Assembly (NCBI RefSeq): GCF_947172395.1
Contig: NC_069108.1
Location: forward strand, 1,961,501 to 2,025,500
DNA: 64,000 nt
Source of the DNA: Bicyclus anynana
Lineage: Eukaryota > Arthropoda > Insecta > Lepidoptera > Nymphalidae
Direction of reading: 5' to 3'
Part shown: piece after piece, positions 21,551 to 33,900 of the stretch
How positions within the stretch are numbered: position 1 is the first letter of the stretch
How the letters are laid out: every line of letters starts with the position of its first letter
The notes under the pieces: model-generated
Seen by the model: only the letters and a program-made list of their open reading frames with translations
Told to the model about the DNA's origin: nothing
Databases searched by the model: none
Translations under genes and position numbers: made by a program

Positions 21551-22136
21551 GGATGCACAATCAGCTCAGACCAATTATTGTATAGGACCTGCCTCGCTAG
21601 ACGTTACTTTTCTGTCAAAGTATATGATCAACGATCTAATGCGATTATAAGAAACTGTATCTATAGTATTGATGTTAAATAGTTGTAATCGTGTTCGTCG
21701 GTTAAAGAGCTCCGTAAAATACCTGTTTGTGTAATTAAATTGTGTAAAAAACGGGCAAAAACTTATAAGTTTATATCTTATACTTATGTATAAGATATAT
21801 AGCAAATCTAAGCTCGTTTTCTTCAGAAAATGACAGACAAATTTTATCGTGACTATGAGTGCGATACAGGTCCTTCTATAATTGGTCTGAGACAATCAGC
21901 GACCAAAAAACGCCCCCACTCAATGAGTGCCAAACACAACTTCTTGGCACTCAAATCAAGTAGTCGCATTTGCAAATTCAACCTTAAACTCAAGCCTTAA
22001 GGTTGAATTTGGGATTTCATTGAATATTGGACTATATTTAAAGGACTTTAGGCATATATCTTTACCCATAATTCTAAAACTGTCAAAGCAAAATTGGCCA
22101 GTTTTTAAGTGAAATTTTTTACATGATTGTGCGTCA
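21551..22136. mobile_element. TIR element GGATGCACAATCA, carrying a hAT-like MITE
   Basis: Left end GGATGCACAATCA (21551) and right end TGATTGTGCGTC (about 22124-22135). It is homologous over its length to 33683-33953, which lacks the inner insertion. It has an internal palindrome TTCAACCTTAA ... TTAAGGTTGAA. Confidence 0.85.
21565..21891. mobile_element. hAT-like MITE copy 2 (327 bp)
   Basis: TIRs CTCAGACCAATTAT / ATAATTGGTCTGAG and an 8-bp target duplication ACAATCAG at 21557-21564 and 21892-21899. The paralogous empty site is at about 33689-33697. Confidence 0.92.
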
Positions 22137-22650
22137 TTTTTAACCAACTACCAAAAAGGAGGAGTTTTGTATTTTTTTTTTATGTATGTCCAGCGATAAT
22201 TCCGTCATTTATGTACCGATTTTGAAAATTCTTTTTTTGTTTTGAAGTGTTTGATTCCAAAGTGGTCCCATTTTTTTCATGTCAGGATCTGATGATGGCA
22301 TCCTGGAGAAATCGAGGGGAACTTTCGAAAATCGTAATATTTTATGAGGTCAATGTAGTACCATTAAAAATGAACTATGTTTTTAAATAGCTGTAGATGC
22401 ATTTGTAGGAGCGTGCGAAAACTAGGACTTATTGTCTATGTGGAAGTATGAAATATTAAATTATTTTTTTTCTTTATTTAAAAAAAAGGTAAATAAATAA
22501 ATGAGAGAAAAAAATTAATTTAATATTCTAAAAAATGTAATAAAGTGGAAGTTTGAAATATTAAATTAATTATTATTATATTTTTATTATGCCTTTGTTA
22601 TTAAACTTATCACCATTTTTTTACCGACATAATATATTGTAGTGAAATAA
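22137..22650. repeat. Dispersed repeat with CCAAAAAGGAGGA start
   Basis: Starts with AACCAACTACCAAAAAGGAGG; the same start is seen at about 44995-45035 and 26930-26965 (inverse). Followed by degenerate text similar to 34660-34790 (ACCGATTTTGAAAATTC, GATCCCAT). Confidence 0.55.
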
Positions 22651-22691
22651 TAAACATTTAATTAGTATAGTCAAATACTATTAGCCTAATC

Positions 22692-23062
22692 TTAATTACA
22701 ATTTGAAAAACTGTCATTATCCCAATTTAAATTATCTACATTGGTATGTATATAACAAAGATATTTGTTATTTTGTTTGAAAGCCCATAAAAATATAATG
22801 CTTGCCACAGACAGTCCGATATATCCACATGCTTGCAGCCCAGCCGGCATGACGTCCGGTAAACTTATATTATCGGACAGTACAATTAGCATACTTTTAA
22901 TTTATATACAATTTGATAAGCTATCAACATCCCTATTTATTTAAATTATTCACATTGCTATCACAGAGTAAAGATATACAGAGTGAGTACAGACAAGCAG
23001 TGTGGTGAAGCCGGCGATAACCATAAAAAAGTCACGCGTGTCCTTGACAACCGCAAATACAA
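22692..23062 (-). other. Possible small membrane-protein exons, unidentified
   Basis: On the minus strand, 23062 down to about 22940 reads from ATG through MKKFVFAVVKDTRDFFMVIA and a hydrophobic stretch to a TGA. The frame 22692-22892 has another hydrophobic segment (CGYIGLSVASIIFLWAF). The first part plus its upstream 200 bp have a decayed second copy at 36235-36545 (plus). This could be chemoreceptor-like, but no family motif was recognised and no full gene could be assembled. Confidence 0.35.
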
Positions 23063-23635
23063 ACTTTTTCATAATTTGTATTTCAAACTTTAACACTAAC
23101 AACAATTACTTAAATCAATAATTATAATCTGTCTTATATCTTTAGTTTTCGCGAACAGTTTTTAAAATACTTAAAAACATAAGACGCCATTTTTGAATAA
23201 TCGAATTATGTTGAAACTTTCCGATGCGACGCTGCGTGTCGTACTGACTCGAGAATGTATTCGTTTTCGTATTTTGTATTTGGTGCGGCTACGACAGTAG
23301 TGTGCTGTGCACTCTAGCTGCTTATTATTCTTAATCTGTGATTGCTATATACATATCTACAACAATTATGCCAAGAGTTATTTTTGTATGGCAATAAAAA
23401 TATATAATAAACTTCCTCATAGTCTAAAAGAGAAGCCCTGGTCAATATTTAAAAATGTAAAATTTATAATTTATTTATAAAAAAAAGTTATTATGACATT
23501 CAAGATTATTTTACGGATTTTCTAACTTATTATTAAGTAATTGTGACATTGTATTAATTTAGTTTCATTTTTTTTCTTCGTTCAAATGTATTTAATTATT
23601 TAAGATAATTCATATGTACCCTCATGTTAAACCTT

Positions 23636-24107
23636 CATTTTCATTCATTCAATAGGCTACTTGCCTCTTTTGTAAACAGTGTTTAAACTGAATTAAGGAA
23701 GTATTATAAGCTATATTTTATTTTGTCCCGTCAATAATAACCAGTAAAAAATTTAATATTAATGAAAAAATATCTACGTAAAAAATTTGCCGCTGAAACA
23801 CAACACATTAGCAAGTGACGTCATTCATTGAGATAACAGCGTGATTGGCGTTTGCGACGATGTGATATACACGTCACCGCAAGCGCCAATCACAAACCGA
23901 TGCCTTGTAGCGAATGACGTCACAGTTTATGATTGGCATTTGCGGTGACGTGATAAAAATACAATTTTGTTTTATAAAAATATTACAATTTCGAAATTAT
24001 TTTCACAAATAAAAATGTGATTAGAATTTAGGCATCTAAACTGGCGCCTATATGCAAAAAATCTTCTTGGTTTTGTACAGCAGGCGAGTAGCCTATTAAT
24101 GAAAAAA
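23636..24107. mobile_element. MITE-G copy 1, forms the TCF25 3' flank
   Basis: Inverted ends TTCATTCAATAGGCTAC / GTAGCCTATTAATGAAAA. The interior has long palindromic blocks around TGATTGGCG...CGCCAATCA and two TGACGTCA-like sites. A second, inverted copy lies at 27505-27935. It begins 22 bp after the TCF25 stop, so it must be in the 3' UTR unless polyadenylation is immediate; a minus-strand AATAAA lies at about 23716-23721. Confidence 0.85.
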
Positions 24108-24128
24108 CATTAAAAAAAACCCCAACGA

Positions 24129-24571
24129 TCAGCCAGACATAAGGAACGAAGGCGGGTAGTCATAGTTGTAGCGGTTCACAGTACGACTGTCCGGTACAGG
24201 GTTGATGACGTGTACAAATTCATAAAATGGTGGTTCCGGCACCGCCTGTTTGGGACAAAATTTCTTGATTAATAATAATGATGGTGGTGGTGGTGGTGAT
24301 GACGGTGATGGTGACGATGACGACGACAATGAGGACGACGACGATGATGGTGGTGTGATGGTGGTGATGATGGTGATGGTGGTGTGATGGTGGTGATGGT
24401 GGTGATGATGGTGATGGTGATGATGATGATGATGATAATGATGGTGATGATGAACACAATGATGATGATGATGATAATGATGGTGATGATGAAGGTAATG
24501 ATGATGATGATGATAATGATGGTGATGATGATGGCAATGATGATGGTGATGACGATGACGATGACGATGAC

Positions 24572-24631
<60 letters not shown>

Positions 24632-24931
24632 AATCATGATGGTGATGATGATGATGATAATGATGATAATGATGGTGATGATGAAGACAATGATGATGAT
24701 GATGATAATGATGGTGATGATGAAGTCAATGATGATGATGATGATGATAATGATGGTGATGATGATGATGGTAATGATGAGAATGATGGTGATGATGAAG
24801 ACAATGATGATGATGATGATAATGATGGTGATGATGAAGGTAATGATGATGATGATGATAATGATGGTGATGATGATGGCAATGATGATGGTGATGACGA
24901 TGGTGATGATGATAATGACGATGACGATGAC

Positions 24932-24997
<66 letters not shown>

Positions 24998-27900
24998 AAT
25001 GATGATGATGATAATGATGATGGTGATGATGACAAACTCACCCCGTCCACGAGCCAATTGGCCATGGGTTTTATGACGCACAGATGTCGGGCCACGGGCG
25101 CCGGCCACAAGCGGAACAGCGTCTGTCGCACGTTTGTCTTGTGTTCATACTTCGCCTAATTAAAATGGAAAAATTGATTCAGTTTACATATATCTATATT
25201 CTATATCTATACTAATATATAAAGCTGAAGAGTTTGTTTGTTTGAACGAGCTAATCTCAGGTCCGATTTGAAAAATTCTTTCAGTGTTAGATAGCTCATT
25301 CATCGAGGAAGGCTATGGACTCTATATTAGCCCCGTATTCCTACGAGAACGGGAACCACGCGGGTAAAACCACGCAGCGTTAGCTAGTAAATAAATAAAT
25401 GAATCTTTATAAATCAAAACTACATATCACAATTACTTTGAAGTTTATTATTGTATGGTGTCGTTTTAGTATAAATGATTTTTTAGTTTTTTTTTGTTTG
25501 AAAAATTTAATTGTATTTGATTAACTTTAAATTGAATTGCACTGCTAGTAATAAGATGGCAATAAAGAATTTTTCACTACTCTTGCTCAAAAACACTGTC
25601 ATATTACCACTCCACAGCGGGGCTAAACAAGCATTTCAGCCTCTAGGGGCTATAGTAATTTTGTTGTTTTTATTTCTTGTCTGTTACGAGTTCTAGCCAA
25701 GTACTAGTCTACTATAAAACGTAGGAGGTTTTATTCGAAAATAGAATCATTATAGGTAAGGTCCTGATTGTTTTGAAAAATAAATAAAAAACTTTAAATA
25801 GGAATGAAATGCAGCGTTCTTGTCTGTGGAATGCGTTAATTTTTTCATTTAATTTTTATTGAGTTGCGAATACAGCGAGATATGAAGACATGGGACATCC
25901 TTTACAGTGTAATACCTTTGCCTTTTTCTCATGTGAAAGAAAAATAAAATTAAAAAGCGAGAATTTAAAAAAAAATGGCGTGAATAATACACACTTGATT
26001 TATTTTTTAAATTCACTTACGAAAGGAGTTTTTTAAACTATTATCTCCCACGTTTACCTCACATACTCATTATTCATTTTCACAATAGTCGGAAATTATG
26101 TTAAAAGCAACCCCCTTAATATCCAAGATTGTAGACTTTGTACATTTAATTTTCAAATAAAATAGATCATTGAATATTGTACTAAAATATTTTATATTCT
26201 TGCAATCGTAGTGAAAAGCAGAGTGTAACACGTGGGGCTAAACCCATTATAAACTCGGTTTCTATTTAGCGGCCCTCGCCTTACGTCTCGAGCCCTAAAA
26301 ATACCTCGTATATAAGGGGTCTTTTTAGCCCCTTGTATAACAATCTACTATTTAATTTTTATTTTATTTTATATTTTGATAATATACTTAAACAATAAAT
26401 GTCAATACCAGCCCTTACTCGAGGAACCCGTAACAACACATTATCACACTAATATTATAAAAGTTTGTGTGTAAGTGTGTAAGTATGTTTGTTCCTCTTT
26501 TACGCTGTGGCTACTGAAGCGATTTGGCTGAAATTTGAAATGGAAATAGATTTTACTCTGGATTAACACATAGGCTACTTTTCATCCCGGAAAAATCCAT
26601 GGTTTCCCGAGATTTGCGAAAACTGATGATTTTGGTGATATGAATGATTGTTACTCTTTCACGCCTCGACTACTGAACCGAATTAGCTGAAATTTGGTAT
26701 TATGATATATTATAGCCTGGATTAACACATAGGCTACCTTTCATCCCGGAAATAAATTGTTTATAAATCATAAAAAAGATACGAAATATAATGTGATTCA
26801 AGAATTTTTAAAATTCAACAACTATAGTGGTGAAATAGGGGTTGAAAGTTTACATTGAGTTCCACGCGGACAAAGTCACGAGTCCGCTAGTACATAATAA
26901 AAAAAATATACATATACACACACAGCCGAAAGTAGAACCTCCTCCTTTTTGGAAGTCAATTAAAAATAAAAAAAAAAATGCAATCAATTACCCGTATAAG
27001 TGGTTCGGCGTCGTACTGGTCCATCAGCTCGAGCGCGTTCCGTACGAACCACTGCATCGCCGCCGGCTCGCGCCAGCGCGGCTGCATGCACGCCGCGTAC
27101 AGCAGAGTCAGCTCGTGCAGGGGCTGGGAGATACTGCCGACAGTGACCACTTATACAGGCTGCTGGGATATACTGCCGACAGTGATCACTTATACAGGGT
27201 GCTGGGAGATACTGCCGACAGTGATCACTTATACAGGGTGCTGGGATATACTGCCGACAGTGACCACTTATACAGGGTGCTGGGATATACTGCCGACAGT
27301 GATCACTTATACAGGGTGCTGGGAGATACTGCCGACAGTGATCACTTATACAGGGTGCTGGGATATACTGCCGACAGTGACCACTTATACAGGGTGCTGG
27401 GATATACTGCCGACAGTGATCACTTATACAGGGTGCTCGGGACTATTTGCCATAACTTCAAGGTTTTTTTTTTGTTTTTAAAGATAAAGATAAAGTTTAT
27501 TAGATAAAATAATAGGCTACTCCCCTGCTGTACAAAACTAAGAAGATTTTTTGCACATAGGCAGTTTAGATGCCTAGAAACTCTAATCACATTTTTATTT
27601 GTGAAAATAATCTCGTAATTGTAATATTTTTATAAAACAAAATTGTATTTTTATCACGTCAACGCAAACCAATCATAAACTGTAACGTCATTCGCTACAA
27701 GGCATCGGTTTGTGATTGGCGCTTGCGGTGACGTGATATATCACATCACTGCAAACGCCAATCACGCTGTTATCTCTATGAATGACGTCACTTGCTAATG
27801 TGTTGTGTTTCGGCGGCAAAAATTTTACGTAGATATTTTTTCATTTATATTAAAGTTTTTACTGGTTATTATTGACGGTACAAAATAAAATATAGCTTAT

Positions 27901-30900
27901 AATACTTCCATAATTCAGTTTAAACACTGTTTACAAGGCTGGTTGGGGGCTTTGGCCGTGGCTAGTTACCCTACCGGCAAAGACGTACCGCCAAGCGATT
28001 TAGCGTTCCGGTACGACGTCGTGTAGAAACCGAAAGGGTGTAAATTTTCATCCTCCTCCTCCTAACAAGTTAGCCCGCTTCCATCTTGGATTTCATCTTT
28101 ACTTACCATCAGGTGAGATTGTAGTCAAGGGCTAACTTGTCAAGAATAAAAAAAAAGGGTGCTCCGGAGTATTTCCCATAACTTATAGGAGTCGAACTGC
28201 ATAACTCATATTTTTTAAATATATAATGTGTATATGTAATAATGTTGTTTGCTGCTACGGAACCCTTCATGGGCGAGTCCGACTCGCACTTGGCCGCTTT
28301 TTTGAAGTCACATTAGCTGCGAAACTGATTTTTCTGTACTTTACTCTGGCGCGTTACGAGGTTTTTTGACCTCGTACTAAAACTTTATGTGGTGTGGTAC
28401 GAGGTCAGTCGACCTCGTAACTCTTGAAGATGCTAGACTTACGAGGTCAATTGACCTCGTACCGCAGCGAACGTGTTAAAAAGGAGTATCAGAAGGATCA
28501 GAAGGTTTACTTACCTTCTAGAGGCGAGCTCGTTGTACATGGGGTGAGCCAGCAATCTCTTAACTGCTTCATCTCTCTGCTCTCTGGCCGGAATGAGCAG
28601 TTTCGGTAGCGAAGGGAACAACAATAAAGCCTTCTTAAGTAACTCATCCGCCTTCTTTAAATCTTCTGTAAATAAATAAATTCTTCTGTAAATCCTCTTC
28701 TCTTTGAATATTTGGTTAGATTGGAAATATCTTAAATACTAGCGACGCCGCGCGGTTTCACTCGCGTGGTTCCCGTTCCTGTGGGAATACGGGAATAAAA
28801 TATAGCCTATAGCCTTCCTCGATAAATGGGCTATCTAAAACTGAAAGTATTTTTCAAATCGGACCAGTAGTTCCTGAGATTAGCGATTTCAATCAAACAA
28901 ACAAACTCTTTCCATACAAACTTTCAACCCCTATTTCACCCCCTTCTTATTTTATTTTCGCAATAAAAATTATCCTATAACCTTCTCCGTATTATGGTCT
29001 TAAACCGTGCCAAGTTTCATTTGAATTAATTCAGTAGTTTCAGCTAGATGCTCGAATAACAAAAAAAACACGGACAGATGGAGAGACAGACAGACAGACC
29101 AAAAATCGAAAAAAAAAATATTTTTAGCTTCAGTATCGACTATATAATGCCCCCAACAACACAATTCAAAATATCTTCACTGTAGGGAATGTACAAAATG
29201 TACAGAATTTGTATTATAAGTATAGATTCTAGATGGCGCTAGTAGTACTCTATGCCACGGTAACGTTTGGTGTTACAAATGGTATAACTAAAATCTCAAA
29301 TTGCGAATAAATGTATAGAATTCGACCAGTTTTATTATAAGTATAGAAATAGTATAGATTTATATCTATACTTCTATACTATACTAATAATATTATAAAG
29401 AGGAAAACTCTGTTTGTATATATTTGTTTGTATGTTTGACGAAACGTAATCCCACGCAAAGAGACACGCTCCTGTCGCCATCAATGGTTTAGACGCCCAT
29501 TCACTAGCGACCCATAATCTAATCAATTCTTCGCACCTTTTATGAGCGCGTTTTCTACGGTTTTCGTCATCATACCAACAGATGGCGCTTTACTCCGTCA
29601 CAATTTGTTTGTTTGTAACGAATAGGCTTTAAAACTACTGGTTTTACGATTTTAAAAATTCTTTCACCATTTAAAAGCTACATTATCCACAAGTAACATA
29701 ACACACAAGTAACATTTTATTTTGAATAAAATTAAATCCAATGAATAAAATTAAAAGGGGTTCCATAAGATATTTAGGTTTTTCGGACAAAAGGTGTAAA
29801 AAAATCGACCAGAAAAGTTACTTATTTTGCATGCTGCCTAAGAAACGTTTCGTGGTACTTTCGAATCGTCGTAGGGTAGGGGTAGTTCAAAAATTTACAT
29901 CGAGACGAAGTCGCGGGCGTCCGCTAGTAAAATATATATACATGTTTGTCTTTAAAAGTTGACTTACCTTTATTCTGCATAGCAACATGATAATGAGCCA
30001 ATGCATATGAGTATTTGATATTAAACATATATTTGACATCCTTCTCAGCCATGGAGTCGATGGCGTCTATGAGCCATGAGTACTCTTTGGCATTGATGGC
30101 AAATTTATCAATTATCAGGATGACTGCCAACGGGTCCCGAGGGTCCAGGTTGAGGAGGACCTTGGCCAGTTCCAAGGCTGTTCTGTGACAAGCTTTCCGA
30201 CTCAACATGTGACTATATTGTAACAGGGCGACGTGAAATATTATATTCTCGATGTATTTAAATTCCAGCCGGTGCTGTTTCTGTAAATAATACATAGTGT
30301 AATGTACACACACACTAGTGATTTACTTAATCACTAATTTGATCACTCAATTAATTACTTAACACTTAGGTTCGAGTTCACCGACATTCGTTTAAACATA
30401 ATCAACCGTTGAAATAAGTTAAACACCGTTAAGTCCAAATTTCCTGTTCACCACAGCCTCAGACTAATTAGATAAAGACCTGCCTCGCAAGACATTATTT
30501 TTCAAAGCATATGATCAACGATGTTTTGCGATTATAAACACTGTCTCTATAGAATCGATGTTTCATGGCTTACAATCGTGTCCGTCGGATAAAAACCTCC
30601 GTAAAAATACCTTTTTGTGTAGTTAAATGGTGTATAAAACGAACAAAAACTGCTAGTTTAGTATAAGATATGTATGACCTCTAAGCTCGTTTTCCTTAGA
30701 AAATAACAGAAAATTTTGTTCGTGAATTTGGGTGCGATACTAGTCCATATGTATTTAGTCTGAGACCACAGCCCATATGCCGGTTAAGGATGTAAATCGG
30801 GCGATTACCTTAACCGAGCGTGCATACCCCGGTTAAGACGTCTTTGACAGATATAAGTGCTGGTTATGTTTTTTTAACGCTCGCAAGTTTCGCGAAGATT

Positions 30901-33900
30901 ACTCTCTCTACTACCAAAATGCAAAGGACCCGTAAAGTTAAAAAAGAGTGTATTTTTCACTTCAGGAATAATTAATTTTCTCTCACAAATAAATCACATC
31001 CTAGCTTTGAGGTTTTATGCCACTGGATACAAAAAAAATATAACAAAATGACAAATTTTTGTCAATTTGATTTGGTACATAATAATGTTGCCAAAACGTA
31101 TTTTTTTTAATCCCTACAAATCTAAGCGGAAACTCCCCAAATTGGGGAAATAACATATCGCAATTCCCCAAAATATCCCCGCCGTTTGGGGAATTCCTCG
31201 CAAGTTGGCAATGCTGTTATAGATAATAAATAAATGGTTCATAAATCGTTCACTCGTCGTTCTCCATTGTTCGGTTGTATTTGTTACAAACCAGAATCAA
31301 AAAGCGTCTGGTGAACAGGAAAAAAACGCTCCTTGTTCAAACTACGTTTAATATTTCACGGGCTGGTTCGGTAAACGCCGTTTAAATGAAATTCGGTGAA
31401 CTCGGGTCTTAATCGAACACTGTATCTACTTAGCACCCTATTGCTATCGCTGTAATACTAGAATGAGCCCGACTGTCCGAGAGGCTTGTATTTATAGACT
31501 AGTCAATGCAATAGTTGGTATATTGACATCGCGTCGTCACGTGTCACTCACGTGTATCCGGCTGTCAGAATATTGATAACATCCGGTAACAATACTGAAT
31601 TATTTCATGTCAACAGTCTGTAGGCTGTTGATTCAATACAATGTTATTTTTCGCTTTTTAGTTTATTTTTGTGATTTTGAAGTCGGTTCAACTTTTTTGT
31701 TGAAAATATTTTATTTTTCTGTTTTAAGTGCGTCCTAGTATAGTGAACGAAAGCGCCACAGTGCGGGCAATTTCGTTATTTTCATTTTAACACTAAATCA
31801 CTGAACCGATTCATCATGTAAATTAAATTCGATCATGTAAATTAAATTCGATCGTGTAAATTAAATTCGATCGTGTAAATTAAATTCGATCGTGTAAATT
31901 AAATTCGATCGTGTAAATTAAATTCGATCATGTAAATTAAATTGGACCAATCTGGAAGTATACTATTTCAAACTAAATTAAAATTTCAAAATTGGTTAAT
32001 AAACGACGAAGTCATGAGGTAACAAACATTAAAAAAAAAGACATTCGCGTCAAATTGAGAACATGCTCGGTTTTTTTTCAAACCGGTGTATAATCGACCA
32101 TTCGACGCGGTGTATCGATTATTTTAAATTTAGTTTAGCGAAGTGCCGATAGATGGCAGTGTAAGTGTAGTTTGTAACTTTGTATCGCGATATCGAGTGG
32201 TTCTTACTAAGAGTATATATTGTGAAGTTTTTTATAATAAATAAGATTCGCATTGGAGCGGCCGAGTGCCTTGGTTGTTTTATTTCTCTAAAATATATTT
32301 TTAAACAAAGTTGAAATAATACTTACGTTGGTTATGTTGAAGAACGGGTGCGCCATGTACTGCAAGTGACAGATGATGTGCTCCATCACCATCGTCGCTT
32401 GATCATAACTATCCGATAAGCAGAACTGGGCGAAAGACTGAAAAAAAAATGACAAAAATAATTAAAAATAACAATTTACCACATCACTAATACAAACTGT
32501 GACCTAGACCTCTTTAATCCGGCCCTATCGCAACTAACTATGGAGTGGAGTCACGCACTTGTGAACGTTGTGTGTAGGGTTAAACCAACACTCCCCTTTT
32601 CCACTCAAGTCACTCTCCCCGCCTATCTCAAGTAACCCATAAAGAATTACACAACAAGAAATGTGGACAGCTTGAACGCCACGAGCCGACCGTACGACGA
32701 GCGCCTTATATTCCTTATTTCCCCGGCTGGGCCGATTGAAGGTTTCATAATTGGTCCAGGTCTGGCTGGTGGGAGGCTTCGGCCGTGGCTAGTAACCACC
32801 CTACCGACAAAGTCGTACCGCTAAGCGATTTAGCGTTCCGATACGATGTCGTGTAGAAACCGAAAGGGGTGTGGATTTTCATCCTCCTCCTAACAAATTA
32901 GCCTGCTTCTGTCTTAGATTGCATCATCACTTACCATCAAGTGAGATTGTAGTCAAGGGCTAACTTGTTAGGAATAAAAAAAAATATGTCGCAAGTCGTT
33001 TCTCGCCAATCGATCGCTACCCCTCTCTAACTCCCCACTCTTTACGGAAAGAAGTCGCGCCACCTAGCGTCGGCACGAGCCAACACGAGCTCGAGCGACG
33101 TCATATCTGTCTCAGACAACTATTTCCTACAATAAATACTAACCAACATCATAGCTTCAACATGCATATTTTTGAAGGACTCTGCGTGTAACTCTATTCC
33201 AAATCTGAAAATAAATATTGTGCTTCATGAAATGATTTTAATTTGAATTACAAATATTATTGACTGTTTTGTTTTGAACACATTTCATGTATTGCCTAGA
33301 GACGAATATCTTAGCATTCCATGGATTCACCGTGCAGGTGCCGGGTCCATCGTGTGGTAGAGAGAAAAACTCTGAGCTGAGTCCTGGACTTGTACTGTCC
33401 TGTTGACTACAGGATGTAGGGTTAAGGAATTCCTTGACCTCCTTCCAAAAACCCCAATTTAAACTGATATGTCAAGAAAATCTTTGCCTGGGTTAGCTCA
33501 TCTATACTATACTAATATTATAAAGAGAAAAGATTTGATTGTTTGTTTGCATTCTGCATCTACCTTTACCTACGCTTGTCAAACGTGGGTCAACAACACT
33601 AGGTCAAGACAACTCATCACCACACAACATGCAATGGAAAGGAGCAAAAGCTGATAAGGTCATAAATCTCCTATTAAAAAGTGGATGCACAATCATCGAC
33701 CAAAAAACGTCCCCACTCAATGAGTGCCAAACACAACTTCTTGGCACTCAATTCAAGTAGTCGCATTTGCAAATTCAACCTTAAACTTAATCCTTAAGGT
33801 TGAATGTGCTCTGAATTTGGGATTTTATTGAATATTGGACCATATTTAAAGGCATAATTTAATTAGGTATAATTTTCTTTACCAATAATTCTAAAACTGT

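Noticed and set aside
24269..25131. Long open frames on both strands across the GAT repeat (poly-Ile, poly-Met, poly-Ser text)
   Set aside because: They are by-products of a trinucleotide repeat without stop codons, lying in TCF25 intron 11. Only 25042-25155 on the minus strand is a real exon.
27124..27435. CRISPR-like regular array
   Set aside because: The units are contiguous with no unique spacers and the genome is eukaryotic; it is a minisatellite.
26842..27507. Plus-strand frames with 13-residue protein repeats (TADSDHLYRVLGY)
   Set aside because: The unit is 39 bp, so any stop-free frame repeats as 13 codons. The real coding signal here is the minus-strand TCF25 exon 10 at 26992-27133.
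32000..32290. Possible solo LTR (AATAAATAAG and a GC-richer end)
   Set aside because: No TG...CA borders or target duplication could be established.
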